NCBI RefSeq assembly: GCF_000685015.1
Contig: NZ_BAYA01000019.1
Span: 62,001 to 126,000, forward strand
Direction of reading: 5' to 3'
Source: Paraburkholderia bannensis NBRC 103871
Lineage (GTDB): Bacteria > Pseudomonadota > Gammaproteobacteria > Burkholderiales > Burkholderiaceae
Length of the DNA: 64,000 nt
In this document: in pieces, positions 32,119 through 41,150 of the stretch
How positions within the stretch are numbered: position 1 is the stretch's first letter
Layout of the letters: each line of letters starts with the position of its first letter
Translations under genes and position numbers: made by a program
Notes under the pieces: model-generated
Database searches by the model: none
What the model saw: only the letters and a program-made list of their open reading frames with translations
Told to the model about the DNA's origin: nothing

Positions 32119-33282
32119 ATGGAAAGCACGCTGCAAGGTCAACTCAAGAGCTGGCGTCATCATCTGCATCAACGTCCCGAAACGGGCTTCGAGGAAGTCG
32201 ACACGTCGGCTTACGTCGCGAACATCCTGAAGACGCTCGGGCTGGAAGTGGAACGCGGCATCGGCGGCACCGGGCTGGTGGCGACGCTGCGCGCGGGCAG
32301 CAGCGCGCGCGCCATCGGCCTGCGCGCCGACATGGACGCACTCAACATCGCCGAGCAGGCCCCGGGCCGCGCCCACGTCTCGCTCAACGCGGGCAAGATG
32401 CACGCGTGCGGACACGATGGCCATATGTCGATGATTCTTGGCGCGGCGCGCCTGCTCGCCGAACGACGCGATTTCGACGGCATCGTGCGCTTCATCTTCC
32501 AGCCCGCCGAGGAACACGGACGCGGCGCGAAGGCCATGATGGCCGACGGGCTGTTCGAGCGCTTTCCCGTGGACGCGATCTTCGGCGCTCACAACATGCC
32601 CGGGATGCGTGCGGGCACGTTCGCCACGCGTTCGGGCGGCATCATGGCCAGCGAAGATAACTTCGTCATCCATATCAAGGCGCGCGGCACGCACGCGGCG
32701 CGTCCGCATATGGGCATCGATCCTATCGTGATTGCCTCGCAGATCGTGCTCGCGTTGCAGACGATCGTGTCGCGCAATCTCGACCCCGGACTGCAAGCCG
32801 TGATCTCGTGCACGGAATTCATTACCGACGGCATTCGCAACGTCATCCCGTCGAACGTCACCATCAAGGGCGATACGCGCAGCTATTCGAAGGACGTGCA
32901 GGCGCTGCTGGAAACGCGCATGCGCGAAATCAGCGAAGGCATTTGCCGCACGCATGGCGCGCAATGCCACTTCGAATACACGCATGAATTCGCGCCGACG
33001 GTGAACTCGCCGGAATACGTCGATCTCGCGGTGACGGCAGCGCGCAATGTGGCCGGAGAAAACTCGATCGATGCGAACGTGCAGCCGATGATGATTTCCG
33101 AAGACTTCGGCGCTTTTCTTCAGGCCGTGCCCGGTAACTTTATCTTTATCGGCAACGGCGAGACGAACGCGCGCGGCGGCGTGCCGCTGCATAACGCGGG
33201 CTACGATTTCAACGACGAGATTCTGGAAACCGGTGCGCGTTACTTCGCGGAAATCGCGCGGCTTGCGTTGCCGCGCGGCTGA
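32119..33282 (+). CDS. M20 family amidohydrolase (hippurate/N-acyl amino acid hydrolase-like)
   Basis: A 387-aa metal-dependent hydrolase. Seen are WRHHLHQRPETGFEE at the N-terminus, AIGLRADMDALNI, MHACGHDGHMSMILGAARLL (metal ligands), FIFQPAEEHGRGAKAMMADGLF and a dimerisation domain, all characteristic of the HipO/AmaA type. It would release amino acids from N-acyl forms. It is 40 bp downstream of dpaL, suggesting that the operon first frees or processes a substituted diamino acid. Confidence 0.9.
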   Translation: MESTLQGQLKSWRHHLHQRPETGFEEVDTSAYVANILKTLGLEVERGIGGTGLVATLRAGSSARAIGLRADMDALNIAEQAPGRAHVSLNAGKMHACGHDGHMSMILGAARLLAERRDFDGIVRFIFQPAEEHGRGAKAMMADGLFERFPVDAIFGAHNMPGMRAGTFATRSGGIMASEDNFVIHIKARGTHAARPHMGIDPIVIASQIVLALQTIVSRNLDPGLQAVISCTEFITDGIRNVIPSNVTIKGDTRSYSKDVQALLETRMREISEGICRTHGAQCHFEYTHEFAPTVNSPEYVDLAVTAARNVAGENSIDANVQPMMISEDFGAFLQAVPGNFIFIGNGETNARGGVPLHNAGYDFNDEILETGARYFAEIARLALPRG

Positions 33283-33316
33283 AGCGCCTCGCCCTTTCAC
33301 ACACGACAGACAGCAG

Positions 33317-34573
33317 ATGACTACCGATACGACCTTGCGCATCGACGGCGCGCGCCTGATCCGGCAACTTCAGCAACTTGGCGAAATCGGCGCGGACGCC
33401 GAAGCGGGCGGACGCACCCGCATCGCACTCACCGATGCCGAACGCGCGGGCCGCGACCAGGTGGCGGCATGGATGCGCGAACTCGATCTCGACGTGCGTG
33501 TCGACCGCATCGGCAATCTGTTCGGCACGCTGCGCGCGCAAGCCGATCACGGCGATGGCACGCACCGCCCGCTGATGATGGGTTCGCACATCGACACCGT
33601 CAAGAACGCGGGCGCGCTCGACGGTTGTTATGGCGTGCTGGCCGCACTCGCGGTCGCGCGCGCGTTTCGCGAAGCAGGCGTGAAGCCGGGCCGCTCGATC
33701 ACCATTGGCGCGTTCACCAATGAGGAAGGCGTGCGCTACCAGCCCGACATGATGGGCTCCCTCGTGTATGCGGGCGGTCTTGGCGTGGATGAAGCGCTCG
33801 CGACCATCGGCATCGACGGCACGCGCCTGGGCGACGAGCTTGCGCGTATCGGCTACGCAGGCGATCTGGAACCGGGCGCCATCGTGCCGCATGAATATGT
33901 CGAACTGCACATCGAGCAAGGCCCGATACTCGAAGCCGAACAGATCCAGATTGGCGTGGTGGAAAACCTTCAGGGCATTTCGTGGCAGCAAATCACGGTG
34001 CAAGGCAACGCCAATCACGCGGGCACGACGCCCACGCATCTGCGCCACGACGCGGGCTGGGTGGCCGCTGCGACGCTCACGTTTTTGCGCGAGCTGGCGG
34101 TGGCGTCCGGGACAACGCTTGCGACGGTGGGGATGCTGCGCATCGAGCCGAACGTCATCAACGTGATTCCGCGCAAGGCGGTTTTCACGGTGGATTTGCG
34201 CGATCCCGACGAGCAACGCCTGCAAGACGCGGAGCGCAAGCTTGCGGCGTTTCTCAAGCAGATCGCGCAACAGGAAGGCGTGCGCATCGCCACGGAACGA
34301 CTCGTACGTTTCGAGCCAGTGGTATTCGATTCGAGCATTGCGGCGACCATCGAAGCGTCGGCGCAAGCGCTAGGGTTTTCGCATCGGCGCATGACGTCGG
34401 GTGCGGGCCATGACGCGCAGATGATGGCGCGTATTGCGCCTGCTGCGATGATTTTTGTGCCAAGCCAGGGCGGCATCAGCCACAACCCGCGCGAGCATAC
34501 CGACGACGCTCAGCTGATCGACGGTGCGCGTGTTTTGCTCGATGTCGTGTTGCGACGGCTCGCTGTTGATTGA
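33317..34573 (+). CDS. Zn-dependent N-carbamoyl-amino-acid/ureidoglycolate-type hydrolase (M20)
   Basis: A 418-aa enzyme of the N-carbamoyl-L-amino-acid amidohydrolase / allantoate amidohydrolase branch. Signature segments are LMMGSHIDTVKNAGALDGCYGVL, TNEEGVRYQPDMMGS, EYVELHIEQGPILE, QGNANHAGTTPTHLRHDAG and SGAGHDAQMMARIAPAAMIFVPSQGGISHNPREHT. It hydrolyses N-carbamoyl or related ureido compounds. It begins 34 bp after the preceding hydrolase, and its last 64 bp overlap the tail of the convergent AraC gene. Confidence 0.9.
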   Translation: MTTDTTLRIDGARLIRQLQQLGEIGADAEAGGRTRIALTDAERAGRDQVAAWMRELDLDVRVDRIGNLFGTLRAQADHGDGTHRPLMMGSHIDTVKNAGALDGCYGVLAALAVARAFREAGVKPGRSITIGAFTNEEGVRYQPDMMGSLVYAGGLGVDEALATIGIDGTRLGDELARIGYAGDLEPGAIVPHEYVELHIEQGPILEAEQIQIGVVENLQGISWQQITVQGNANHAGTTPTHLRHDAGWVAAATLTFLRELAVASGTTLATVGMLRIEPNVINVIPRKAVFTVDLRDPDEQRLQDAERKLAAFLKQIAQQEGVRIATERLVRFEPVVFDSSIAATIEASAQALGFSHRRMTSGAGHDAQMMARIAPAAMIFVPSQGGISHNPREHTDDAQLIDGARVLLDVVLRRLAVD

Positions 34574-34935
34574 ATCGCACCATGCGCCCGCCAGCTAGCG
34601 GGCGGCACCCCCACCAGCCGCTTGAAAACGCGCGTGAAATGCGCCTGATCCGAAAAGCCGTATTTCAGCGCGATCTGCGCGGGGCTGAGTTCGGCGCGCG
34701 CCAGGTCGCACTGCGCCGCGCGCACGCGTTCGAACAGCCGCCACTGATGCGGCGTCTGGCCCGTCGCGCGCTTGAATGCCCTGATGAAATAGGCACGCGA
34801 CAGTTGCACGCGCGCCGCGAGATCGTCGATGCGCAGGCTCTGCGCCAGGTCGACCTGCATATGCATCATGGCGAGCGCCAGCGATGGCGAGCAGGCGCCT
34901 TCGTCGTTTTCATCTTCGGCAATCTGCGCGCGCAT
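34510..34935 (-). CDS. small AraC-family regulator (DNA-binding domain only)
   Basis: A 141-aa protein that contains an AraC helix-turn-helix pair (LAQSLRIDDLAARVQLSRAYFIRAFKRATGQTPHQWRLFERVRAAQCDLARAELSPAQIALKYGFSDQAHFTRVFKRLVGVPPASW) with a short N-terminus and no ligand domain. It overlaps the 3' end of the M20 gene tail-to-tail by 64 bp. It may be a compact AraC protein, or the C-terminal part of a longer one, but I see no upstream in-frame remnant. Confidence 0.75.
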   Translation of the reverse strand: MRAQIAEDENDEGACSPSLALAMMHMQVDLAQSLRIDDLAARVQLSRAYFIRAFKRATGQTPHQWRLFERVRAAQCDLARAELSPAQIALKYGFSDQAHFTRVFKRLVGVPPASWRAHGAIQSTASRRNTTSSKTRAPSIS

Positions 34936-35136
34936 GGCGGCGTCCCTGATGTCATTGCGAACGCGCAGCGTGCCTGCTTCAGGGCCCGGTAAAAACTGCT
35001 TCGCCGTCCAGGGTGTCTTGACTGCCAGTCAACAATTCACGCCGATGCAATATTTCGCCATCCTGATCTATTGGCGCTTCATTTCCGCACGAATGTGCGG
35101 CACTACACAAACGGCCCCGGCCAGAGCCGCTGCTCT

Positions 35137-35145
35137 TGTTATAAT
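35137..35145 (+). promoter_or_regulatory. deoR promoter (extended -10) with operator half-site
   Basis: TGTTATAAT is a perfect extended -10 (TGnTATAAT), about 60 bp upstream of the deoR ATG. It overlaps TGTTAT, the half-site of the inverted repeat in the tsx-deo promoter. Autoregulation is therefore possible. No good -35 box is seen. Confidence 0.45.
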
Positions 35146-35203
35146 CCTTTCATCCTAAAGTCTTAAACGCGCACTGCGCCGCATTCGGTCCCTCAGGACT
35201 TCC

Positions 35204-35932
35204 ATGCTGAAATCTGAACGTCTTTCCGCACTTGCCGATGCCATCGCTCAACACAAGGTCGTGCATCTGCGCGATGCAGCCGCGCTGCTGGGCGTGTCGG
35301 AAATGACGGTACGGCGCGACATCGCCGCCAGCCCCGAGCAGTTCACCTATTTGCGCGGCTATATCGTCAGCGCGACCGACGTGCAAGGCGGCACGGGTTA
35401 CTCGCTCGAACAGGAAAAGGATCACTTCGCGCAGGCCAAGTCGGAAGCCTCTGCCATCGCAGCGAAACTGATCGCCGATAACGACACGCTATTCGTCGAT
35501 TGCGGCACGACGCTGACCACACTCGCACGCCTGATCCCAGCCGACCTGCAAGTGACTGTGGTGTGCTATTCGCTCAACGTCGCGGAGATCCTGCGCCGCA
35601 AGCCCAACGTGCGGATGATGTTGCTAGGCGGTCTTTACATGCCGGCGTCCGATTCGTTTTCTGCCGATGAAACGCTCGATATCCTGCGGCGCATGGGCAT
35701 CAACAAGGCGTTTATTTCGGCGGGCGGCGTGGATGAAACGCGCGGTGTGACCTGCTGGAATTTTCACGAAGTGGCCATCAAGCAGGCAGCGATGCAAAGC
35801 GCCGTGGAGCGGCACCTGGTCGTCGACAGCAGCAAGTTCGGCGTGGTGAAGGCGGCGCGTTTCTCGCAGATCGGCGAGTTCGATTCGATCATCACCGAGA
35901 ACGGCCAGACGCTGCGCGAGCGTGCGGTTTAA
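35204..35932 (+). CDS. deoR: DeoR-family transcriptional regulator
   Basis: A 242-aa repressor. The N-terminal helix-turn-helix is MLKSERLSALADAIAQHKVVHLRDAAALLGVSEMTVRRDIAAS. The sugar-phosphate-binding domain has IADNDTLFVDCGTTLTTLARLI and FISAGGVDETRGVTCWNFHEVAIKQAAMQ. Known DeoR responds to deoxyribose-5-phosphate. It is convergent with a complete deo/nucleoside operon that carries a matching palindrome in its promoter, which supports the deoR assignment over other family members. Confidence 0.85.
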   Translation: MLKSERLSALADAIAQHKVVHLRDAAALLGVSEMTVRRDIAASPEQFTYLRGYIVSATDVQGGTGYSLEQEKDHFAQAKSEASAIAAKLIADNDTLFVDCGTTLTTLARLIPADLQVTVVCYSLNVAEILRRKPNVRMMLLGGLYMPASDSFSADETLDILRRMGINKAFISAGGVDETRGVTCWNFHEVAIKQAAMQSAVERHLVVDSSKFGVVKAARFSQIGEFDSIITENGQTLRERAV

Positions 35933-35935
35933 AGA

Positions 35936-35955
35936 GGTGGCGCGAGCGCGCCACC
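35936..35955. terminator. hairpin between deoR and cdd
   Basis: GGTGGCGC (35936-35943) and GCGCCACC (35948-35955) form a perfect 8-bp stem with a 4-nt loop between the two convergent genes. Without a U-tract it is at most a weak bidirectional terminator. Confidence 0.45.
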
Positions 35956-35979
35956 CTGGCGCATTCGCGCCTTAAAGCC

Positions 35980-36381
35980 TCATTCTGCAGGCTTCAGATA
36001 AAACGCTTCAGGCAGCAAGGCGTCCGCGCTGGTCACGCGCACGTCGCCCTTGAGATTCACCAGTATCACTTCCAGCGCGGGCGTGCCCAGTTCGATCATC
36101 ACCTGGCGGCATGCGCCGCACGGCGCGACCGGGCCATCGGTTTCAGCGACCACGGCGATCGTCGCAAAGTCGCCAGGCCGATAACCCGCCGCAATCGCCG
36201 AGAAAAACGCCGTGCGTTCCGCGCAATTGCACAAGCCGTACGAGGCATTTTCCACGTTGCAGCCGTGAAAGACCTTGCCGTCTTTCGTGTGCAGCGCAGC
36301 TCCTACCTTGAAGCGCGAGTACGGCGCATACGCTTTTTCGCGCGCGGCTTTGGCGGCATCGATCAGTGTCTGTGCTTCCAT
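35980..36381 (-). CDS. cdd: cytidine deaminase
   Basis: A 133-aa zinc enzyme that deaminates cytidine and deoxycytidine to uridine and deoxyuridine. Zn ligands and the catalytic Glu are visible in NCAERTAFFSAI and APCGACRQVMIE; VENASYGLC binds the nucleoside. It is the last gene of the nucleoside salvage operon. It starts at 36381, 38 bp after deoB. Confidence 0.9.
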   Translation of the reverse strand: MEAQTLIDAAKAAREKAYAPYSRFKVGAALHTKDGKVFHGCNVENASYGLCNCAERTAFFSAIAAGYRPGDFATIAVVAETDGPVAPCGACRQVMIELGTPALEVILVNLKGDVRVTSADALLPEAFYLKPAE

Positions 36382-36418
36382 TGTCCTTGTCCTCTTCGAT
36401 AATCGGTTCAGGTGCGGT

Positions 36419-37642
36419 TCAGGTGCGGTTCAGGAACGCGACACCATCGGCAAACGGTTCCAGTCCATACCAGTTCGCCAGACTCTGGCCGAGATCCGCG
36501 AACGAGCCGCGCACGCCCAGGCTCTGCGGCGCCACGCGTGCGCCATAGGCGAGCAGCGGCACGTGTTCGCGCGTGTGATCGGAGCCGGGCCAGGTGGGAT
36601 CGCAGCCGTGGTCGGCGGTGAGCACCAGCACGTCGTCCTCGCGCATGAGCGGGTAAAGCTGCGGCAACAAGGCGTCGAAGCGCTCAAGCTCCGTCGCATA
36701 ACCCGCCACATTGCGGCGATGTCCATAAAGCTGGTCGAAGTCGACCAGGTTCGTCATCACGAGGCTCGATTCGGGGGCGTCGCGCACCGCGTCGAGCGTC
36801 GCGCGCCACAACGCGTCGAGCCCATCGGCCTTGATCTTTTGCGTCACGCCCACGCCCGCATAGATGTCCGAAATCTTGCCAATGGCGATCACTTCGCCGC
36901 CCGCCTGCGCGAGCTTTTCGAGCACGGTCGGCGCGGGCGGCGGCACGGCCAGGTCGCGGCGATTGCCAGTCCGCTTGAAATCGGCGCGGCTCGTGCCCGT
37001 GAACGGCCGCGCGATCACGCGGCAGATGTTGTAGCGGTCGACTTCCTCGCGGGCGATCTCGCAGAGTGCGTAAAGCCGCTCCAGCCCGAAGCTTGCCTCG
37101 TGACAGGCAATCTGGAACACCGAATCGGCGGAGGTGTAGAAGATCGGCTTGCCGGTCGCGAGGTGCTCCTCGCCTAGCGCCGTGATGATTTCCGTGCCCG
37201 ACGCGTGGCAATCGCCAAGATAGCCCGGCAGGCCCGCGCGGCGCACGAGCACGTCGAGCAGTTCGGGCGGAAACGTCTGCGTGGGCTGCGAGAAATAGCC
37301 CCAGTCGAAGCGCACCGGCACGCCCGCCAGTTCCCAGTGCCCCGAAGGCGTGTCCTTGCCCGACGAGACCTCGCAGGCCGCGCCATAGGCGCCCAGCAAA
37401 GCAGGCTGCGCCGTCATGCCCGCGGGCAGCGCGCCCGTCGCCAGCTGGCTCGCGAGCGCGAGGCCGTGGCGTTCGAGATTCGGCACCTTGAGCGGGCCGC
37501 TGCGTTCGGCGGTATCGCATTCGCCTTGCGCGCAGCGCTGCGCGATGTGGCCGAACGTGTTCGAGCCGGTGTCGTTGAAGCGCTCGGCGTCAGGCGCCGC
37601 GCCAATGCCCAGCGAGTCCAGCACCAATACGATTGCGCGCAT
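36419..37642 (-). CDS. deoB: phosphopentomutase
   Basis: A 407-aa alkaline-phosphatase-superfamily mutase that interconverts (deoxy)ribose-1- and -5-phosphate with Mn2+. Metal and catalytic motifs are LVLDSLGIGAAPDA at the start, GKDTPSGHWE (phosphothreonine region) and LTADHGCDPTWPGSDHTREHVPLL near the end. The C-terminal codons lie in a small GGTTCAGGTGC direct repeat (36405-36426, about 2.5 copies) that straddles its stop. Positioned between deoA and cdd. Confidence 0.95.
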   Translation of the reverse strand: MRAIVLVLDSLGIGAAPDAERFNDTGSNTFGHIAQRCAQGECDTAERSGPLKVPNLERHGLALASQLATGALPAGMTAQPALLGAYGAACEVSSGKDTPSGHWELAGVPVRFDWGYFSQPTQTFPPELLDVLVRRAGLPGYLGDCHASGTEIITALGEEHLATGKPIFYTSADSVFQIACHEASFGLERLYALCEIAREEVDRYNICRVIARPFTGTSRADFKRTGNRRDLAVPPPAPTVLEKLAQAGGEVIAIGKISDIYAGVGVTQKIKADGLDALWRATLDAVRDAPESSLVMTNLVDFDQLYGHRRNVAGYATELERFDALLPQLYPLMREDDVLVLTADHGCDPTWPGSDHTREHVPLLAYGARVAPQSLGVRGSFADLGQSLANWYGLEPFADGVAFLNRT

Positions 37643-37657
37643 GCAGGTCTCCCGCGC

Positions 37658-38977
37658 TCAATCGAGCAGTGCGTGAATCACGGGCGGAAGTGCATCCACC
37701 GAATCGGCGATCACATAGGCGCGCTGCACTTCGCTTACGGCACGCTTTGCGGCATCCTCGTTCTGCGCATGCACGACGGCGAGCGGCTGGCCCGCCTCCA
37801 CACGTTCGCCCAGTTCGACCAGTCCGGACAGGCCCACCGAATAATCGAGCGTATCGGTCGTCTTCATGCGCCCGCCGCCCAGCCCCACCACGGCGATGCC
37901 GAGCGAGCGCGCATCGACGCGCGCAATCGCCCCGCCGCGCGGCGCGGGCACCGGCACGATCACGTTGGCGCGCGCGAGGTACGTATGCGGGCGCTCCAGC
38001 AGGTCGGCCGGGCCGCCCAGCGCCTTGACCATGCGTGCAAAACGCTCCGCCGCCGCGCCCGATTCGAGCACCGCGAGCAGGCGCGCGTGCGCGTCGGCTT
38101 CGTCCTTCGCGAGCTTGCCGATAATCAGCATCTGCGCAGCCAGCGCCATCGTCACGTCATGCAGGCGCTGGGGGCGCGCCTTGCCGGTCAGATAGTCGAT
38201 CGCGCAGGCCACTTCCAGCGCGTTGCCCGCGCAGGGCGCAAGCGACTGGCTCATGTCGGTGAGCGTGGCCGTCGTCTTCATGCCCGCGCCGTTGCCGACA
38301 TCGACGATGCTGCGCGCCAGTTCGACCGACTTTTCGTAAGTCGGCATGAACGCGCCCGAGCCCACCTTCACGTCCATCGCCAGGCCGGCGAGGCCCGCCG
38401 ACAACTTCTTCGAGAGAATCGACGCCGTGATCATCGACACCGATTCGACCGTGGCCGTGACGTCGCGCACCGCGTAAATGCGCTTGTCGGCGGGCGCGAG
38501 GCGCGCGGTCTGGCCGATGATCGCCACGCCCACGTCCTTCACCACGCGGCGGAACAGGTCGGTGTCGGGCGCGACGTTGTAGCCCGGAATGGATTCGAAC
38601 TTGTCGAGCGTGCCGCCCGTGTGGCCGAGGCCGCGCCCCGAGATCATCGGCACATAGCCGCCGCACGCGGCGACCATCGGCCCGAGCAGCAGCGAAGTCA
38701 GGTCGCCGACACCGCCCGTCGAGTGCTTGTCCACGACCGGGCCGTTCAGGTCGAGCGCGCGCCAGTCGAGCACGTCGCCGGAATCGCGCTGCGCAAGCGT
38801 GAGCGCCACACGCGCGTCAATCGGCAATTCGTTGAAGTAGACCGCCATCGCAAAGGCCGCGATCTGGCCTTCGGTCACGTGGCCGCTCGTCACGCCTTCG
38901 ACGAATTGCGCGATTTCCTGCTTGTCGAGCGGTTGGCGGTCGCGCACCTTGCGCACGAATTCCTGGGGCAGAAACAT
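37658..38977 (-). CDS. deoA: thymidine phosphorylase
   Basis: A 439-aa enzyme that splits thymidine and deoxyuridine with phosphate to the base and 2-deoxyribose-1-phosphate. Typical segments are DKHSTGGVGDLTSLLLGPMVAACGGYVPMISGRGLGHTGGTLDKFESIPG and MDVKVGSGAFMP. The length equals that of E. coli DeoA. The start at 38977 (MFLPQEFVRKVRD) has no better alternative. It lies 37 bp after deoC. Confidence 0.95.
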   Translation of the reverse strand: MFLPQEFVRKVRDRQPLDKQEIAQFVEGVTSGHVTEGQIAAFAMAVYFNELPIDARVALTLAQRDSGDVLDWRALDLNGPVVDKHSTGGVGDLTSLLLGPMVAACGGYVPMISGRGLGHTGGTLDKFESIPGYNVAPDTDLFRRVVKDVGVAIIGQTARLAPADKRIYAVRDVTATVESVSMITASILSKKLSAGLAGLAMDVKVGSGAFMPTYEKSVELARSIVDVGNGAGMKTTATLTDMSQSLAPCAGNALEVACAIDYLTGKARPQRLHDVTMALAAQMLIIGKLAKDEADAHARLLAVLESGAAAERFARMVKALGGPADLLERPHTYLARANVIVPVPAPRGGAIARVDARSLGIAVVGLGGGRMKTTDTLDYSVGLSGLVELGERVEAGQPLAVVHAQNEDAAKRAVSEVQRAYVIADSVDALPPVIHALLD

Positions 38978-39014
38978 TGTTTGTTCTCCAAATAATGTGC
39001 GTTCTAATGTGCGG

Positions 39015-39800
39015 TCAATAGACGGCCGGACGCTTCGCATCCTTGCCGTGACCCAGCGTGGCGAGCAGGCTGCCGAGCAGGCCCGACGCGCCAAAACGGA
39101 ACTTGGCGGGCACCGTGTAGCCGACGCCCAGTTCGCGCTCGGCCAGCGCGAGATATGCGGCCGCCTCCTGCGCCGTGCGCACGCCGCCCGCCGCCTTGAA
39201 GCCGACCGTGCGCCCGGCCTCGCGGATCGCCGCGAGCATCGCCGCCGCCGCGTCGAGCGTGGCGTTGACCGGCACCTTGCCCGTCGAGGTCTTGATGAAG
39301 TCCGCGCCCGCGTCGATGGCGATTTCGCTCGCGCGACGGATCAGCGCCGTGTCGCGCAGTTCGCCCGTTTCCAGGATCACCTTGAGGCACTTGTCGGCCG
39401 CCGCCACGCGGCATTGCGCGACCAGTTCGCGGCCCACCTGCGCATCGCCCGCAAGCAGCGCGCGATAAGGAAACACCACGTCGACTTCGTCGGCGCCCAG
39501 TGCGACGGCGGCGGCGGTTTCGCGCGCCGCCGCTTCAGGGTCGGCTGCGCCTGCCGGGAAATTCGTGACGGTCGCGATCGGCAGCGCAAGACCTTGCGCC
39601 GTCAACGCCGCGCGCGCCGTGCCCACGAAGCGCGGGTACACGCACAACGCGGCGGGCGTGCCGACGGGCGTATTCGCCGACGCGGCCAGCGCTTCGATCG
39701 ACGCGTCGGTGTCGTCGTCGTTGAGCGACGTGAGATCGATGAGATGCAACGCCTGCAATGCGCGCTCGGCGAGCTGGTTGCGTGTCAGTGCCTGTTCCAT
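39015..39800 (-). CDS. deoC: deoxyribose-phosphate aldolase
   Basis: A 261-aa class I aldolase that cleaves 2-deoxyribose-5-phosphate to acetaldehyde and glyceraldehyde-3-phosphate. The TIM-barrel signature includes VILETGELRD, DFIKTSTGKVPVNA (Schiff-base Lys in the KTSTG motif) and GFKAAGGVRTAQEA (second catalytic Lys). It follows nupC by 10 bp. Confidence 0.95.
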   Translation of the reverse strand: MEQALTRNQLAERALQALHLIDLTSLNDDDTDASIEALAASANTPVGTPAALCVYPRFVGTARAALTAQGLALPIATVTNFPAGAADPEAAARETAAAVALGADEVDVVFPYRALLAGDAQVGRELVAQCRVAAADKCLKVILETGELRDTALIRRASEIAIDAGADFIKTSTGKVPVNATLDAAAAMLAAIREAGRTVGFKAAGGVRTAQEAAAYLALAERELGVGYTVPAKFRFGASGLLGSLLATLGHGKDAKRPAVY

Positions 39801-39810
39801 GAAAAACCCA

Positions 39811-41085
39811 TCAGGAAAGAGAGAAAAACAGTCCGGCGATCGTTGCGCTCATGAGATTCGAGAGCGTCGCGGCAGCGAGCGCGCGCAGGCCGAAGCGCGC
39901 GACGTCGCCGCGCAGTTCCGGCGCAACGGCGGTGAAGCCGCCGGTCAGGATCGCAATCGACGAAAAATTGGCGAAACCGCACAGCGCGAACGAGACGATC
40001 GCGATGGTCTTGGGCGTGAGCAGCGGCAGCCCCGCCGCCACGACGTGCGCGCTGTCCTGCAAGTACGGCGACAGCCCGCTATACGCGACAAACTCGTTGA
40101 GAATCAGCTTCTGGCCGATGAAGTTGCCGGCCACCACCGAATCCTGCCACGGTACGCCGATCATCCACGCGAGCGGTGCAAAGAGCGCGCCCAGCAAGGA
40201 TTGCAGCGTGACGTGCGCGAACCCGAGCCAGCCCGCCACGACGCCCACGCCTGCATTGAGCAGCGCGATCAGGCCGATGAAGGCCACCAGCATCGTGCCC
40301 ACGTTCACCGCGATCTTCATGCCCACGCTCGCGCCCGAGGCGCCGGCCTCGATCACGCTGGTGGCGCGCTTCTCGTCGAATTCGAGCGCGCCGATATCGA
40401 TATGCGTGGTCTCGACCGACGGGCACATCATCTTGCCGAACAGCAGGCCGCCGGGAATCGCCATGAACGAGGCGGCCAGCAGATATTCCATCTTCACGCC
40501 GAGCCCTGCGTAACCCGCCAGCACCGACCCGGCCACCGACGCCATGCCGCTCGACATCACCGCGAAAATCTCGGGCCCGGTCAGACGGCGCACGAATGGC
40601 TTCACGAACGCGGGCATTTCGCTCTGGCCGAGGAAAATGGTCGCGACCGCCGAACAGCCCTCGGCGCGGCTCACGCCCAGCAGCTTCGAAAGCACCGTGC
40701 CGATGATCGCGATGATCCACTTCATCACGCCGAGGTAATACAGCACGGCGATCAGCGATGTCACGAAAATGATCATCGGCAGCACACGCAGGCCAAAGGC
40801 GAAGCCGTCCGCGCCGAACAGCGCGAACATCTTGTCGCCGACGAGGCCGCCGAACAGGAAGGTCAGCCCGTGCTGCCCCATTTCGAGCACGCCGTTCACG
40901 GCGTTGGCGGTGAGCGCCAGCACGTGGCGGCCCATCGGCACGAACAGCACGAGTGCGCCGATCACGATTTGCGTCGCCAGCGCCGCGAACACCGTACGCG
41001 GGCGCACCGCGCTGCGGTTCATCGACAGACAGTAGCCAAACACCAGCAGCACCAGAATGCCGCATAGACTGCGCAGGATATCCAT
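39811..41085 (-). CDS. nupC: concentrative nucleoside transporter
   Basis: A 424-aa inner-membrane CNT-family nucleoside:cation symporter with about ten hydrophobic helices. Seen are IFVTSLIAVLYYLGVMKWII, IFLGQSEMPAFVKPFVRRLTGPEIFAVMSSGMASVAGSVLAGYA and the C-terminal SSIAILTGGFTAVAPELRGDVARFGLRAL, typical of NupC. It would carry nucleosides delivered by the upstream Tsx-like channel. It starts at 41085, 65 bp after tsx. Confidence 0.9.
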   Translation of the reverse strand: MDILRSLCGILVLLVFGYCLSMNRSAVRPRTVFAALATQIVIGALVLFVPMGRHVLALTANAVNGVLEMGQHGLTFLFGGLVGDKMFALFGADGFAFGLRVLPMIIFVTSLIAVLYYLGVMKWIIAIIGTVLSKLLGVSRAEGCSAVATIFLGQSEMPAFVKPFVRRLTGPEIFAVMSSGMASVAGSVLAGYAGLGVKMEYLLAASFMAIPGGLLFGKMMCPSVETTHIDIGALEFDEKRATSVIEAGASGASVGMKIAVNVGTMLVAFIGLIALLNAGVGVVAGWLGFAHVTLQSLLGALFAPLAWMIGVPWQDSVVAGNFIGQKLILNEFVAYSGLSPYLQDSAHVVAAGLPLLTPKTIAIVSFALCGFANFSSIAILTGGFTAVAPELRGDVARFGLRALAAATLSNLMSATIAGLFFSLS

Positions 41086-41150
41086 ATCGAATCCTTGAGG
41101 AATGGAGGCGTTGTTTTAGAACCTGCTTCAGAACCCGCTTTAAAACCGCT

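Noticed and set aside
36405..36435. GGTTCAGGTGC direct repeats at the deoB stop as a mobile-element or attachment-site scar
   Set aside because: Only about 2.5 short copies, no flanking duplicated gene or integrase; slippage is enough to explain them.
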